This document shows positions 48,461-61,083 of a stretch of DNA of 64,000 bases, in pieces. The stretch is from the NCBI GenBank assembly GCA_022835595.1, contig BQUP01000001.1:1612001-1676000 (forward strand), given 5' to 3'. The notes under the pieces were generated by a model. The model saw only the letters and a program-made list of their open reading frames with translations. It did not search any database and was not told where the DNA came from. Source of the stretch: Cystobasidium ongulense (Eukaryota; Basidiomycota; Cystobasidiomycetes; Cystobasidiales; Cystobasidiaceae). The position numbers and the translations under genes are program-made. The first letter of the stretch is position 1; each line of letters opens with the position of its first letter.

Positions 48461-48978
48461 ATTGAGAGAATGTTCAAGCTTATGACCTACTAGCTGTAGT
48501 CCAGGTTGATCCTAACACACTTGGACACCGAATCTGCACAGTGGCTACAGTCGAGTTGCGGAGTCTTGTTGCAGGCAACGGGGCCTGACCAGCCAGTTTC
48601 GGGATCTCGCTTGCAAGCCCTGTAGGGGCAGAGCTACACAGCATGAGCTGTCCGACGTGCGTCCCACAGTCTAGGCGGGCGTTTGACTCGCAACAGCCTG
48701 CAGGTGATGCAAGGGCCGATGGGCGGCACCCAGACTTGGCAGGCCCGGCCATTGATGCCTGGCACGGATGATGCTGCACTGGCAGAGGCCATGCTGTATG
48801 GCTTGCTTGTACGCGAATGAGCGATGGCCTAAAGACAAGAAGAGCAAGAATGAATCAGGGTGTGGCGGCAGGCATCGCCGACAAGACGAGCGAGCATTGG
48901 GCACGTGACATGGGTTGTTCGGCGTACCATGCCAGACTTTCTATTTTCCACATTCTAGGCCTTTCTCAAGAGTATGTG
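48461..48978. other. Spacer between the two related decayed genes
   Basis: About 520 bp with no coding signal I can support. It is GC-richer than the flanks around 48590-48730 and might carry the regulatory region of the upstream gene. Confidence 0.45.
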
Positions 48979-49216
48979 TTACTTGAGAGTATCTAACGCT
49001 TCATCCAGGACAAGCTGCTCAAAAAGACTAATCTCCTTGCCTACAGTATCCATGATCTTCTTTCGCACACTCGGATTTCTCGCTAGGAATTCTATTCTGG
49101 CTATGCTATTTACACCGACCTTGTTGAATAGTTTTGCAATGCGTATAGCATCGTATTCTTGGTCTATTGGAGCAAAGGTCGAAAGTCTGGCGCGCGCCGC
49201 AACAGGGATCTTTGAC
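48979..49216 (-). pseudogene. Truncated relative of the 46.9-48.5 kb gene (C-terminal domain only)
   Basis: Minus-strand translation ending at TAA 48979-48981 gives PIDQEYDAIRIAKLFNKVG, then VNSIARIEFLARNPSVRKK and EISLFEQLVLDEALDTLK. It aligns without gaps to the C-terminal domain of the neighbour (PIANEEKASRVVNSLKKVG and onward). By eye about 26 of 63 positions are identical. Stops close the frame just upstream near 49230, and I cannot find the Cys-rich or Trp-rich N-terminal segments of the neighbour before the next gene at 49.8 kb. It is the same orientation as its relative. It looks like an old tandem copy reduced to its last exon. A short expressed gene with unrecognised first exons is the alternative. 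Confidence 0.55.
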
Positions 49217-49821
49217 TTTTGTTTTTATCAAGTGAGTGATTCTTCAGGGAAGGAACAGGGGATGCCAAAACTTGGCAGCGTTTCCAAGCATGAGTAGGTG
49301 TGCGTCCAAGAGTAGAGTAAGCGCGCAACATGTTTCAATTCAATTCTCGACGCGTCTTTGTCTGGTCCTGGTGGCGTTGGCATTCATTCCATAGTCGGAG
49401 GGAATTTAGATGAGGTGAATTACGGGAGCAATTGGGTGAGATTGTTGGTCAATATTGTTAGATTATTATCATTATTGTTGTTGATGGGTGACTGTTTACT
49501 GCTTACTTCCGTCTTACTATCCAATCTTCCTTCCGTTTATTCACTCTACCCACCATCTTCAAGCCTGAAGCCCGACCGTTAACGGCATTCGTTACACAGA
49601 CCTTCATTCGCATCCAATCCAATCCAATACTCTTCAATACTTCCAAGACATACTACACTACTACAGGCTACTATTAACTAAATACGCTCTTTCCATCCAA
49701 CCACACTCACTCGACAACACTCGGTACAGCCCTCAAGACGCGCACTAGCACAGCACAGCACCCTCGAATTCACATACAGCACAGGCAAATCAACCCACTA
49801 CAGCAATAGAAGACGAGCACT
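49217..49821. promoter_or_regulatory. Promoter region of the GPI-protein gene
   Basis: About 600 bp. It includes an AT-rich block (49430-49500) and a C/A-rich leader (49580-49820) with repeated caatccaatcc and cactcactcg-like runs, typical of fungal 5' UTR/promoter sequence. No gene seen. Confidence 0.5.
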
Positions 49822-50780
49822 ATGTCTTCAGGATACAGCTCCTCCTCCTCCTCTTCCTCAAGCTCCCCAACCATGCGTCTCGCCGCCCTGCTCGCCGTCG
49901 CAGCTTCCCTCGTCGCCGCCCAGTCCTCGGTCTACGTTCCAGGACCCGTGGACGAGAACCCGGGAGCAGCATTGGTCAATATCGGTGCTGGCGTAGATGG
50001 ATACACGACATATGTGATTGACGGAGGTCAGAACAGCTATCCCCCTCTCGCTGCTGTCATTGTGTCGCCCGCTGACTTGCCTCGTTCCATCGCCCGCACA
50101 GTCACTCTGCAAGAGAACGCACAAAGCGCAGTCATGACTCAATACGGCCCTGATGGCCTGCCAGTGGTGTACAACTGCGCATTGGGTCCAGATGCGCAGT
50201 GAGTCGCTCGCTCACCTTCTCACCTACTTGTGCTTGTCGGAGAACGACGCGCTGACCCTTGTTTCACCTTGAATCCTTCTTGCAACAACAGAGCGACATG
50301 CTCAGTACAGCAAGCAAACGGAGCAGGATATCAATACATCGTAAGCAGCTACAATCGCTACCCTTTGATGTGTAATTCTCTTTCTAATCTGCAAAATTGC
50401 CGCTTTTGTTGTTGCTCGTGCTAAAATAGGAACCTATCACCTACTTTGGCGAAAGCACAGGGCAATTACCAGCAGCTTTCATGACAACAACCACGCCAGT
50501 AGCAGAATCAACATCAGCAGGCGGCGTATTCGCATCATCATCTTCTTCAACTCCTGCAGCGGCAGCGGCATCATCAACGGCAACTCCAGCCTCATCCCAA
50601 GCTGCATCGGCGAATAAAGCGGGCCCTGCAGCTGGTCAAGCTCAACAAACGGGTGCAAATGTGTTCGGTGCTGTCGATACGTCCGGAGCAGCCTCTTCTT
50701 CGAGTACAATGACTGTTGGGAAAATGATCCTCGGGACCATGGCTGCTGCTATCGCCGGTGGCGCTATGCTATTCGCATAA
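49822..50780 (+). CDS. Secreted GPI-anchored Ser/Thr-rich surface protein
   Basis: Exons are 49822-50198, 50292-50340 and 50430-50780, phases agree, and the product is 258 residues. A signal peptide (MRLAALLAVAASLVAAQ) begins at the second ATG, 49873. The first ATG adds 17 residues, mostly serine, and may be bypassed. The mature part starts SSVYVPGPVDENPGAAL, contains paired Cys (VVYNCALG, ATCSVQQ), and ends in an about 75-residue Ser/Ala/Thr-rich stalk. The C-terminal hydrophobic tail (MILGTMAAAIAGGAMLFA) after a GAASSSS-type region is the expected GPI-attachment signal. The globular part resembles small basidiomycete cell-wall proteins of unknown function. I cannot name a family. Confidence 0.8.
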
Positions 50781-51831
50781 GCGAATTGAACTCCCTTCAG
50801 CTGTACGAACCACTCCATAAAACATTACAACGCGCCTCTATGATCTCCAACGCGTTCTGTTGCAACACCATTGATTTGTAGTGCTGCCTCAAGCCCTCGT
50901 AATTATCGAAGAACAAGGCACCCTGCGGAACAAGCCCTAGCCATCAATGCAGTAAAAACCCTTCACTTTACCAAAACAGCATCTTCATTATTGTGCAATC
51001 TTCCTACCCTTAGCAGCTTCTTTTCCTAGTACGTTGCAAAAGACCTACTGCTCCACCTCAATTCCATTTCGATTGTTCATCACCTCCTCCTTGCAAAACT
51101 CATCTGCGCATTCTTTTCGATCCCTTCTTTTGTCTTATGCACGTTATTTGTCGTCCTTTCCTACCTTTACTGCCTAGCTTTACTTGCTACCGCATGCCCT
51201 TCCCCCCTCCTTTAACCTACTCCTCTCCAGTCAAACATCATGGTAAAAAAGTAATTTGGCGTACTTTACTTTGCAAGACTCGAGAAGAACTTTGTTTCTT
51301 CCCTCTCCTTTTCTCCTCCTTCTTATCCACTATGCTGGTCGTCGTGAATGTGTAATAAGTCGTTCCTTTTTTGTTACACCTCCGACTGCTGTTTTCCCCT
51401 CACTAGCTCGTCGCTCTCAAACGGACAATCCCTGAAAGAATGCAATGGCATGTATACAATCCAAATAGGTTTCCATTGTCCTTGCCCATTGCTGCTTGCT
51501 GGAGTGTACCAGTGTTCACCATCAGAGCATAGAAAGGTGATTAAACGGAGGCGTTGATGGCGGCAGGATGTTCTTGAGCTTCCAACAGTCACTAGTCCGA
51601 GCTTGCTTTTGCTGCATACCGCAACTTGCATCAGACACACATCAACAAGGACCGACCAGAGTGCACAAGAGCGTAGCATACGCCCTCGCCTATGCTTGCT
51701 TGCTTGTCCAGGTGTTGAACGCACTTCAAGAGAGGCGCGTGTCTCGAGATAGATCTCATCTGCAAGAAGTGGAAGGACGCGAGGATCGCTCGAGCAGAGG
51801 CGTACACGCAGGATAGACGAGCGAGCGAGCG
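50781..51831. other. Intergenic region with long pyrimidine-rich tract
   Basis: About 1.05 kb between co-oriented genes. From about 50990 to 51330 the plus strand is strongly C/T-rich (for example around 51120-51200 and 51290-51330), as in fungal promoters or 3' UTRs. Several short ORFs on both strands look random. It should hold the GPI gene's 3' UTR and the RabGAP promoter. Confidence 0.5.
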
Positions 51832-54507
51832 ATGGACGACCACAAGACTGCACAGGATGCCACACTGGGCGCTCCAGGCGATGCTGCCTCTCCATCCATC
51901 GACACCAACGACAGCCACTCGACAGAGGCCAACACGGCGAGCACAATCGACCATGGCAACGACTCGAAAGCACAGCACATTAAACAAGATTCAGTAGACT
52001 CGTACAATACTTCCTCGTCATCCTCATCAGTCGACTTCAAAGAAGCAAACTCTGGAGAGAATTCGCCGGAAAGGTCGGATGTGACTGCTTTACGCGATAT
52101 CGAGGGGACGTCGACAACGACGATAAAGCAAGATGACTCTTCTACTTCGCCCTCGCTCGAGAATAGATTGTCTGGAGTTTCATTAGGATCTAGTAAAGCT
52201 TCAGAGAATCGAACAGAAAGCGCGTCTCGTGACCGCAACGACTCGACAAGCGACAAGTCCGTAAACCGGAACAGCATTTCTTCAAGTAGGAGAGTCTCAT
52301 TACAGCAACCAGAAACGCCTTCCTCACCTATTCCAGAAGAGCATCAATCATCTAATACGAACAGCGATGCCTCACTGCTTAAGAAACAGCTTGACGAGAC
52401 TGGTGTACGGGCAGAGCGAGATAGTGAGAATTGGAGAGACTCGACAGCCGAAAGTTCTCCTTTAGCTATGGATACTATCGCGTTATCAGATTCAAGACCT
52501 ACTTCGGTAACCTTCTCTTCTCTTGCGACCAACGAAAACAGCTCGTTCGAAGGTGTAGAAATACCACTGGATGATGCATCGACATCCGCGCCTGAAGCTT
52601 CAACATCGGCAGGAACATCAAACGGTAAACATCTTAGCGCCAATACCAATAATACAGGAGAAGTAGGATCGTCTGAAATGGGAACCACTCCAACTAGACA
52701 ATCTACAGCTTCATCTACACATAATTACGATTTGATTCAACAAAGAGCTGAAAATCATCATCATGATTTAGAAGAACATCCTAAACGACGCAGCAGAACT
52801 CTAAGAGGAAGTGAGGATCTGAGAGCTAGTTTTGATAAATTGAGAGAAGAGTTAAGTGGACCGAATGATGATGCTCCTAAGCCTGACAGTCCCGTTCGCG
52901 AAGCACCACCCCTACCGGCGAGGAAGTCCAAAAGTGGGGCTCCGGCTCAAGATACCAATGTCATTGATTGGGATTTCTGGGGTGAAGTGATGAGTGATTA
53001 CGAGGGAATAGCAAAGACGAGGCGTAAGTTGGAGCACTCTTACTTTACGATGCCCTTGATGTCTGTGATGAAGGCATGAAACTGATGTTTAAACTCGACT
53101 CTCGTATACATGCAAAACAGCTCGAGACTTGTCAAAAGCGATACAGAATGGTATACCAGCAGCATTAAGAGGAATGATGTGGCAATTAATGTCAGCAAGT
53201 AAAGATCCAGAATTAGAACAAACATATTCACAATTATTAAGACTACCTTCAATACATGAAAAAGCTATTATAAGGGATTTGAATAGAACTTTCCCCACTC
53301 ATGAATTCTTTAACGATAAAGCTGGTATTGGTCAGAATAATCTGTTGAATATCATGAAGGCTTATTCGTTATATGATGATGAAGTCGGTTATTGTCAAGG
53401 TATGGCATTCGTGGTTGGCCCTCTACTACTCAACGTGAGTTCCCTGTCTTCCCTCAACATGGTAGAACGCTAAAGGACAAGCACGGACTGACGTAACGAC
53501 TCATGCAGATGCCGGACGAAGAAGCATTCTGCGTGTTAGTGAGACTCATGAAGTCCTATGACTTGCGATCACAATATATTCCCGACATGCCAGGCCTACA
53601 ACTCCGTCTATACCAATTCGACCGCTTATTAGAAGAACTTCTTCCAGCAGTATTCATGCATCTCTTACGTCAAGGTATCAAATCCTCAATGTACGCTTCT
53701 CAATGGTTCTTGACCTTACTGGCATATCGCTTTCCCCTGGAGCTGGTCTGTTCCGTATTCGACCTCATCTTTGCGGAAGGAGTGGAAGCTATATTTCGAT
53801 TTGCTTTGGCTGTCATGAAAAAGAATGAGGATCAGATCGTCCAGATGGAATTTGAGCAAGTCTTAGAATTCCTCAAGACGGGCCTGTTTGAGGAATACAA
53901 GGTTTGTGGAGTTTGCCGAGTCACTAGGGTGATTTTCAACTGACATGCTCTTTGATTATTACAGCACCAACTAGAAGAAGGTACGAGTACAACAGAAGCG
54001 CCGACATATTCAGCACAAACATTCGTAAAAGAAGCATTACAAGTGAAAATAACACCAATGATGTTGGATCAGTATACAAGTGAATGGACAGAAATGTGTA
54101 AACAACAAAATGCGCAATCAGTTGAAGTTGAACAGTTGAGAAGTATAAATAAGAAATTATCAAATCAAGTTAGACACTTAGAAAGTTCTCTAGCACAAAT
54201 TAATCAAGAACATTGCGAACTTGTTAAACAAGTAGTCGCTACTAGATTAGAAAAAGAGGAATTGGAAGATGAACTAGTCAGAGTTAAAATGGCTTTAGCT
54301 CAGGAGTCTTTGGTGAGTCTGAAACCTTCTCCAGGTGCGCAAGCCTACAGTGACTGATCAAAGTTTTTGGCTTCTTCTTCTCTTTGACAGCTCCGAGAAG
54401 AAGGACGTGGCTCGATCGCTTCAAGAGGTTCATACGCATCATTTGGTTCAGGGCCCATGTCCCCCTACGATGAACGTCGAGATTCTCAGCTTTCTATACC
54501 GAAGTAG
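51832..54507 (+). CDS. TBC-domain Rab GTPase-activating protein, Gyp5/EVI5-like
   Basis: Stimulates GTP hydrolysis by a Rab in the secretory pathway. The first exon encodes about 400 disordered Ser/Asp/Glu-rich residues ending VIDWDFWGEVMSDYEG, the usual lead into the TBC domain. After an intron at about 53023 the TBC domain begins: LSKAIQNGIPAALRG, with the arginine finger (IPAALRG), then MWQLMSASKDPELE and TFPTHEFF. YDDEVGYCQGMAFV follows and carries the glutamine finger (YCQG). Further on are MPGLQLRLYQFDRLL, ASQWFLTLLAYRFPLELV and FRFALAVMKKNE. Both catalytic fingers are present. A coiled coil of about 90 residues follows (VEQLRSINKKLSNQVRHLES to 54310), then a short Ser-rich tail ending QLSIPK. 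This layout is that of Gyp5/Gyl1 and EVI5 proteins. Confidence 0.88.
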
Positions 54508-54840
54508 GAAGTGACCACAAGGGCCAGTCCTTGACGATAGTCCGAAGTGCAAATTCGTATCACTGTGTATCGTAGCATTTCCCGCAACCGCAACTCTGTT
54601 TGTTTTCGATATATTCATTTCGCACTCGATGTCTCCGACTTACTAGCAGAACGTGGTGAACATACTAACATATACGACAGCGCATTTGACCAATGTGTTG
54701 GATTGATGTGATGAACTGACAACGTGGCAGTGAACGAAGGCAAATGCTAAAATCTAGCAGGGGGCTATTCCGCAATGGGAAATTACAGAAGTCTATTAAT
54801 CGTGCCTCGAGACTTCTGGCGAGTACGCATAAGAAAGGCT
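54508..54840. other. Intergenic region between convergent genes
   Basis: About 330 bp holding the 3' ends of the RabGAP (+) and aldehyde dehydrogenase (-) transcripts. No other signal seen. Confidence 0.55.
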
Positions 54841-57274
54841 TCAATCCACCTTTACTAGTTTGTACTTCGAGATGAATGGTATTAGCCAACTCAAATTTCT
54901 GGTAGCCACTGCGCAAAGTAAAGCAATAATGGCATACTTGGTTACAGTTTTAATTGCACCGGTGCCGTTCTTGTGGTCTGATCCGCCCTTTGCTTTAATA
55001 GCTCTAGAAGCTGATTCGGGGCGATTGAAATTGATCTTCTTAGCTTGAAGAGTGCGGAAGAAAGAGTTGTTCTTGTCGGAGTAGGGATAGTACCTAATAG
55101 CGAGGAGGAAGTCGGCCCTGTTAAAAGATGCAGTCGTAATATGCAAGTGTCAGAAGGTGGAGGAACGTTCCCAAGCTAGATGCAGAAGGCACGGAGCTTG
55201 AAGGTATAAGAGGTCAAACTCACCAGAAAGGAGCAGTAAGAGAAGACCTTTCATGAGTAAAAGTATCAAATGATCTCTTTCCATGATATGATCCCATTCC
55301 ACTTTCTCCAATACCACCAAATGGTAATTCGTCGACTGTGAAATGTATTAATACATCGTTGACGACGAAAGCTCCTGATTGAGTTTGTGTTCGAACTTTA
55401 TTGATGAATTGATCCGATTGACTGAAACAATAGAGCGCTAGTGGTGTTGTGCCTTGTAAGTGAGATAGAGTGGCATCAATCGAAGGTACCACCATAATAG
55501 GTAGAACAGGTCCAAAGATCTCCCTGCAGAAAGCATCATTATCAGCAACCTGAAGCCCAATTGTATATGTCGCCTAAGCGAAAGTTGTTTTTGTAGACTT
55601 ACTCTTTCATAACAGCATCATCCCAGGAAACATCATCAATAACAGTGATACCCATTAGTCTATTTTCCCTATCCATTTGTCCATTGTGAATGACTTTTCC
55701 TTTACTATTATCTATCATTTTCTTTAATCTATCAAAATGATTTACGCTAGCGATTCTTGGATAATCATCATTACTTAGATCTTGAGATGGGAAAATACGT
55801 TTATATTCTATTTCTATTGCTTCTAGTAGAGCTGCGTGCTTGTCTTGAGTTACTATGATGTAATCAGGTGCGATGCATGCTTTGAACAGGTCACAGGCAT
55901 CAGTTTTGTTTGAGCTAAAGGAAGAGTGTATAATTCAGATAGAGGATTTGCTCACTTTGACCACAGTTGATTCGCTTGCCCCAAAGTATACGCTTAGCAG
56001 GCACAGTCATATCGGTCAAGCTGGGATCTATGATGGCCGGTGATTTACCGCTTAATTCAAGGGTAATGGGCGTAAGATGCTTCGCAGCTGCAGCCGCAAT
56101 GATACGCGCTACTTTCGAACTGTGGGCAAAGGTCAGTATATCTTTTCAGACGTTTCCACAACCTTAAAAGCAACTCAAGCGACTCACTTGCCAGTGTAGA
56201 AGATGCTAGCAGAGGAGGGACGAGAGACTTTCGTCATTACAAACTAAAGATTTAGAAACAGGGACTTGAAGTATGACTCACTGTGCCCATTGCATTTCTA
56301 GCAACTTTGTAATCACATCAACTTCTCCTAGCACAACTGCATATGCATCTTGATCTAAATATTGAGGTATGAGTTTCGCAAGTATAGCACCCGTGTGAGA
56401 AGTGACTTCTGAGCATTTCAGTACAGCAGGGCACCTATATATTCATTACGTAACCAACAAAAGAGAGCGGTGGAAGTGAAAGTGAAAGATTGGGTAATCA
56501 GTATTCTGACTTGTGCTTTCCCCCCTGCTGAAAGGAAGGGGTAATCTGGTATGCACTCACCCGGCGGCAATAGCGCCACATAAAGGCGACAAGCTTAAAG
56601 TAACAGCATAATTCCAAGTTCCAATTATTAGAGCGACTCCTTTCGGTTCTTTATATATTGTAGGTTTAAGCATCTTTCTATCGAATGCTACGCTTGGCTT
56701 GGTAGGCTATTTGGAGAAATAGACAATGGATTAATTTGTCGCTTTACGACGGAGCAGGAACGGGCTGAGAAACCAAGTATACGAAAGGTATTCCTTACCT
56801 TTGACCAGCTTTCTACGCTGTCGACGGCGGCGATTACCTCGTTAAGGATTCCGAGGAGTTCGACCTGGAAAGCAAAATAGTTAGCATTTGGGCGGAGGTC
56901 CTAAGAGGCGAAGAATGAAAAGATTTACGATGTATGTTTCATTCTTGCCTCTCCCGAGATCGGCATGGATAGCATCTAGACGTAGTAAGGAGGACGAAGA
57001 TGATTTCAGCCACTGATGACTCCCTCTCTCCACGCAGAACACGAGAAGTGGACTCGTCTTCGAGGTGATGAATAGCAAACCCACCAGTCAGCTCCTGAGT
57101 ATTGTCCTGGATCATATAAGCCAGATTCTTCAGCTGTTCCTTCCTCCATTTTACATCTTTGGTCTTTCCAGAATAGAATGTCTTATCTAGACGGTCATGA
57201 ATAGCTTGAAGTGATTCGACTGGAGTATAGCCTTTCTCTTCGGAGGTTGATAGACCGTTTACTTGGCTAGACAT
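54841..57274 (-). CDS. HFD1: Fatty aldehyde dehydrogenase, membrane-anchored (Hfd1/ALDH3-like)
   Basis: Oxidises long-chain aldehydes (for example hexadecenal from sphingolipid breakdown) to acids with NAD(P)+. The start [18 protein letters not shown] leads into [27 protein letters not shown], the ALDH3 N-terminus. [11 protein letters not shown] (about 56050) carries the catalytic Glu. The catalytic Cys lies in NCGQ|TCIAPDYI, completed across an intron near 55890. [25 protein letters not shown] follows near 55280. After the core come [16 protein letters not shown] and a hydrophobic C-terminal helix ([22 protein letters not shown]), as in Hfd1/ALDH3A2. A tail anchor in ER, lipid-droplet or mitochondrial outer membrane is expected. 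About 530 residues with roughly ten introns. Confidence 0.88.
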
Positions 57275-58563
57275 GATGGATTTCGTATGTACTTGAACGG
57301 TATAAGTGGGCCTTCGACGAGACTTTTATTATAACCGGATCGTTACAGCAGGCTGGTGGAGACCTTCGCAGAGTTCGCAGGACAGGACAGTAGGCGAGTT
57401 CAGTCAGTCAGCCAGCCAGACAGGATCTTCGTGACAGAGTAGGGTGTTTGGCGAGTATGGGAATGGCTGAGTGGTGCAAGTACACTCGGTGAGTTCAAGA
57501 GCAAGAGTTGCAGCGATGTTCACGGTCGTGTCTATCAGCAGCAAAGCGAAAGGCAATCGAGACATGTAAACGATACTGCATGCTTGAACGATGAGAAAGA
57601 GCATGTGCAGTGGCATGGACAGGGTATGGTGTAGTGGCCTAGCGGTGTATTGGAAGGCAGGTCTGGACTGCTTCTTTGACAAGCATGCTGAGTACTGAAC
57701 AGCGGCTGCTGGTGGCGGTACCGTATGGACAGCAGTATCTAGGACCAGGATCAAGCAGGCAGGCTGATAGTAGTACACACACTACTTGGATGGCACTGTC
57801 ACAAACACTCGTCGCAGAATACACAGCATCTCCACCATCTCCCCTGCGAGTGAGCCTCCGTCTAATCAGCTGCATGAAGCGCGTCGAGGCTGTTGTGTGT
57901 ACACACCTTGAAGCTCGAGGGGGAGATTATCCCATGCCTCGCATCTTCTGTATCCAGCACTGCAGCTTGTTGGATGTCCTTGCGCGACGCCGTGAAGCGT
58001 GATGGTGTCCTCACCACTGTCGGTGATGTTGCACCGTCTGGAGGGGTCCCTTCATCGCACAAACAGCAGCGTCAACACAGCCAGGCAGCGAGCTCATATA
58101 ACAAGCGCATTCACCCTTGTCGCTGTCCATGCTGCCGTTCTCCAAGCTGGATGGCATGCCTGGCCTCGCGCGAGGCTGCTCCATTGCCAGCTACGATACT
58201 GCTGCCTTGCGCTTGCTGTAAAGGCAAGGACGAGCAGGCAGAGCACCGAACCGGCGAGAGCAAGCCGCAGATGAGCGTGTCCCAGCTTCAATCTAGCACT
58301 TCAAGATCTCGTATACTTCTTCCCTCCAGCCTACTGCACACACTCTCTCGTTGGAAGTTTGTGGAAGACGAAAGAGTGTCGCCACACAAGACTGGCGACG
58401 AAAAGAAAGATCGCAGAATTTCAACTTTTGAGTTTCCCATTTCATCTTTACTTTTTGCCTTTCTTCATCGAAACAAAACAAGTGTGAACTACCGAGCAGC
58501 ACATCGCTCCGAATACCACGACACTACCTCTTCTACCCTCATTCATCCACCCACCCACCCACC
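57275..58563. promoter_or_regulatory. Divergent promoter, aldehyde dehydrogenase / mitochondrial Hsp70
   Basis: About 1.29 kb between divergent starts. A run of CCACC units (58545-58563) directly precedes the Hsp70 ATG. The 58290-58500 part contains GAA and TTC triplets, but I could not read a clean alternating heat-shock element. ORFs at 57893-58591 look random. Confidence 0.5.
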
Positions 58564-61083
58564 ATGCTGTCCGTCGCTGCTAGATCTTTGAGAGCATCCC
58601 GATTGCCGGCACACCGTGTCGCACGACAGGCGAGCGTCGATGGACATGCACTCGCACAGCTTTGAAGCATACTGACATCCTCTCCTGCAGGTCCGATGGG
58701 CTTCCTCAGAGGACAAGGTCTCGGGCCCTGTCATCGGTATCGATTTGGGTAGGTCAAGCAGTCTCGTCGTCAAAGTGCTGATTCAGTCCTCCGGCATGAC
58801 CGTCGGAGGCTGTCAGAGGCAGCTTTCGAAGATTGCCTTTACTGACACACTCTCCTTCTTCTGCAGGCACGACGAACTCATGTGTTAGCGTGCGTTTCGT
58901 TTCCTACTCTACGTTTTTCGCGGCCCAGAATTTCGCAAAACTGATATTTCAACTCTTGCCTTTACGTGACAACAGATTATGGAGGGAAAGAACCCTCGTG
59001 TTATTGAGAACGCTGAAGGTGCTAGAACTACTCCTTCGGTCGTTGCCTTCACAAAGGATGGTGAGAGAGTGAGTACTCCCCAACTTGTAGCTTGCGTCAG
59101 TGAGGAAAGAAAACTGACCACGTATAATCATCTCTCCCTTAACTATCTTTCCACTCACAGCTCGTCGGTCTACCAGCCAAGCGACAGGCTGTCGTCAACC
59201 CAGAAAACACCATCTTTGCTACAAAGCGTCTCATCGGACGTAAATTCTCCGATGCTGAGGTCCAGAAGGATATCCACCAAGTTCCTTTCAAGGTGCGTTC
59301 AAATCAGACCAAAACTTGAAAGAAAGCGCATATAATCTAAGATTGTACTGACCCTTTACCACCTTTATGTGACTGCAGATCGTCAAGCACTCCAACGGTG
59401 ATGCTTGGATCGAGGCTCAGGGCAAGCCATACTCTCCCCAGCAAATCGGTGCTGTGAGTAGTCTATTAGCATTAAGTCGGTGATGGCATCAGAATAAACT
59501 GACGAATCTCTTCTCACCCGCAGTTCGTCGTACAAAAGATGAAGGAAACCGCTGAGGGTTACCTCGGCCGAAAGGTCAAGCACGCCGTCGTCACCGTCCC
59601 TGCCTACTTCAACGATTCGCAAAGACAAGCCACCAAGGATGCCGGTACCATTGCTGGTCTAGATGTCCGACGTGTCATTAACGAGCCTACCGCCGCTGCT
59701 CTCGCTTACGGTCTAGAGAAGAACGCCGAGAACAGAGTTATCGCTGTCTACGATCTAGGTGGTGGTACTTTTGATGTTTCCATTTTGGAAATGTCAAAGG
59801 GTGTCTTCGAGGTCAAGTCGACAAACGGTGACACACACTTGGGAGGAGAAGATTTCGATATTATCCTACTCAACCACATTGTCGAGGAGTTCAAGAAGGA
59901 ATCCGGACTCGATGTCTCCAAAGATAGAATGGCTATTCAACGTATCCGAGAAGCTGCTGAGAAGGCCAAGATTGAGCTTTCATCAACATCTCAAACTGAG
60001 ATCTCCCTACCTTTCATCACCGCCGATGCTTCAGGACCAAAGCATATCAACATGAAGCTTGGCCGAGCTAAGTTCGAGCAACTCGTCAGCTCTTTGATCA
60101 CCAGAACAGTCGACCCATGCAAAAAGGCTCTTTCCGATGCTGGCGTCAAGGCTTCTGAAATTGAAGAAGTCATCCTCGTCGGTGGTATGTCCCGAATGCC
60201 CCGTGTTATCGAGACAGTCAAGGGCGTCTTCGGACGTGACCCATCGAAGGGTGTCAACCCAGATGAGGCTGTCGCTATTGGTGCCTCTATCCAAGGTGGT
60301 GTCCTCGCTGGTTCCGTTACCGATGTTCTCCTACTCGACGTCACTCCCCTCTCCCTCGGTATTGAGACTCTAGGCGGTGTCTTTACCCGTCTCATCAACC
60401 GAAACACCACCATCCCCACCAAAAAGTCACAGACATTCTCAACTGCCGCTGATGGACAGACCGCTGTCGAGATCAAGGTCTTCCAAGGTGAACGTGAACT
60501 CGTTAGAGATAACAAGATGCTAGGTAACTTCCAGCTTGTTGGTGTTCCACCTGCACCAAAGGGTGTCCCACAAATCGAGGTCACTTTCGATATTGATGCC
60601 GATGGTATCGTCAACGTTTCCGCCAAGGATAAAGCTACCAACAAGGATCAATCTATCACCATCGCTGCATCTTCAGGATTAAGCGACAAGGAAATCGCAA
60701 ACATGATTGACGAAGCTGAGAAGAACGCTGAGAGTGACAAGGAAAGAAGAAACTTGATTGAAGCTGCAAATCAAGCTGATTCAGTTTGCGCTGAAACTGA
60801 AAAGGCAATGGGAGAATTCAAGGATCAAATTCAAGCTGAAGATAAGGAGAAGATCGATGCTTTATTGAAGGACCTACGTGATCTTGCCATGAAGGGTCAA
60901 GCTGGTGATGCTTCAGTCAACTCTGAAGCTATCAGAACAAAGATCAACGAGACGCAAACTGCTTCTCTAGGATTCTTCCAAAAGGTTTACGAGGCTAGAG
61001 CTAAGGCTAACTCGGGTGGTGCTAGTGAGGCTGCTCCTGAACAGCCAGCCGGCGAGAAGAAGGACGGTGAGAAGAAGGATTAA
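58564..61083 (+). CDS. SSC1: Mitochondrial Hsp70 (Ssc1-like)
   Basis: Matrix chaperone driving protein import and folding. A basic presequence ([20 protein letters not shown]) precedes [25 protein letters not shown]. The donor of the first intron is uncertain (a GTCGAT or nearby site). Short introns split the first about 130 residues, and from 59522 the frame is uninterrupted to TAA 61081-61083. ATPase motifs: [54 protein letters not shown] and VGGMSRMP. Substrate domain: [17 protein letters not shown] and [12 protein letters not shown]. The C-terminus is Ala/Gly/Glu/Lys-rich ([10 protein letters not shown]). About 650 residues, usual for Ssc1. Codon use in the long exon is strongly biased (C-ending codons), as expected of a highly expressed gene. 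Confidence 0.96.

Noticed and set aside
48119-48493. 124-codon plus-strand ORF
   Set aside because: It is antisense to better coding-like segments (CEQLRFEAKH, CNICPPNEC) on the minus strand.
58290-58560. Possible heat-shock elements upstream of mitochondrial Hsp70
   Set aside because: GAA and TTC triplets are present but not at the 2-base spacing of a clear alternating nGAAnnTTCn array, so I do not call one.
57893-58591. Plus-strand ORF of 232 codons before the Hsp70 start
   Set aside because: Composition is erratic, it runs over the Hsp70 ATG in another frame, and it contains no recognisable domain.
59991-60644. Long minus-strand ORF across the Hsp70 exon
   Set aside because: Antisense shadow of strongly codon-biased Hsp70 sequence. 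The plus strand is unmistakable Hsp70.
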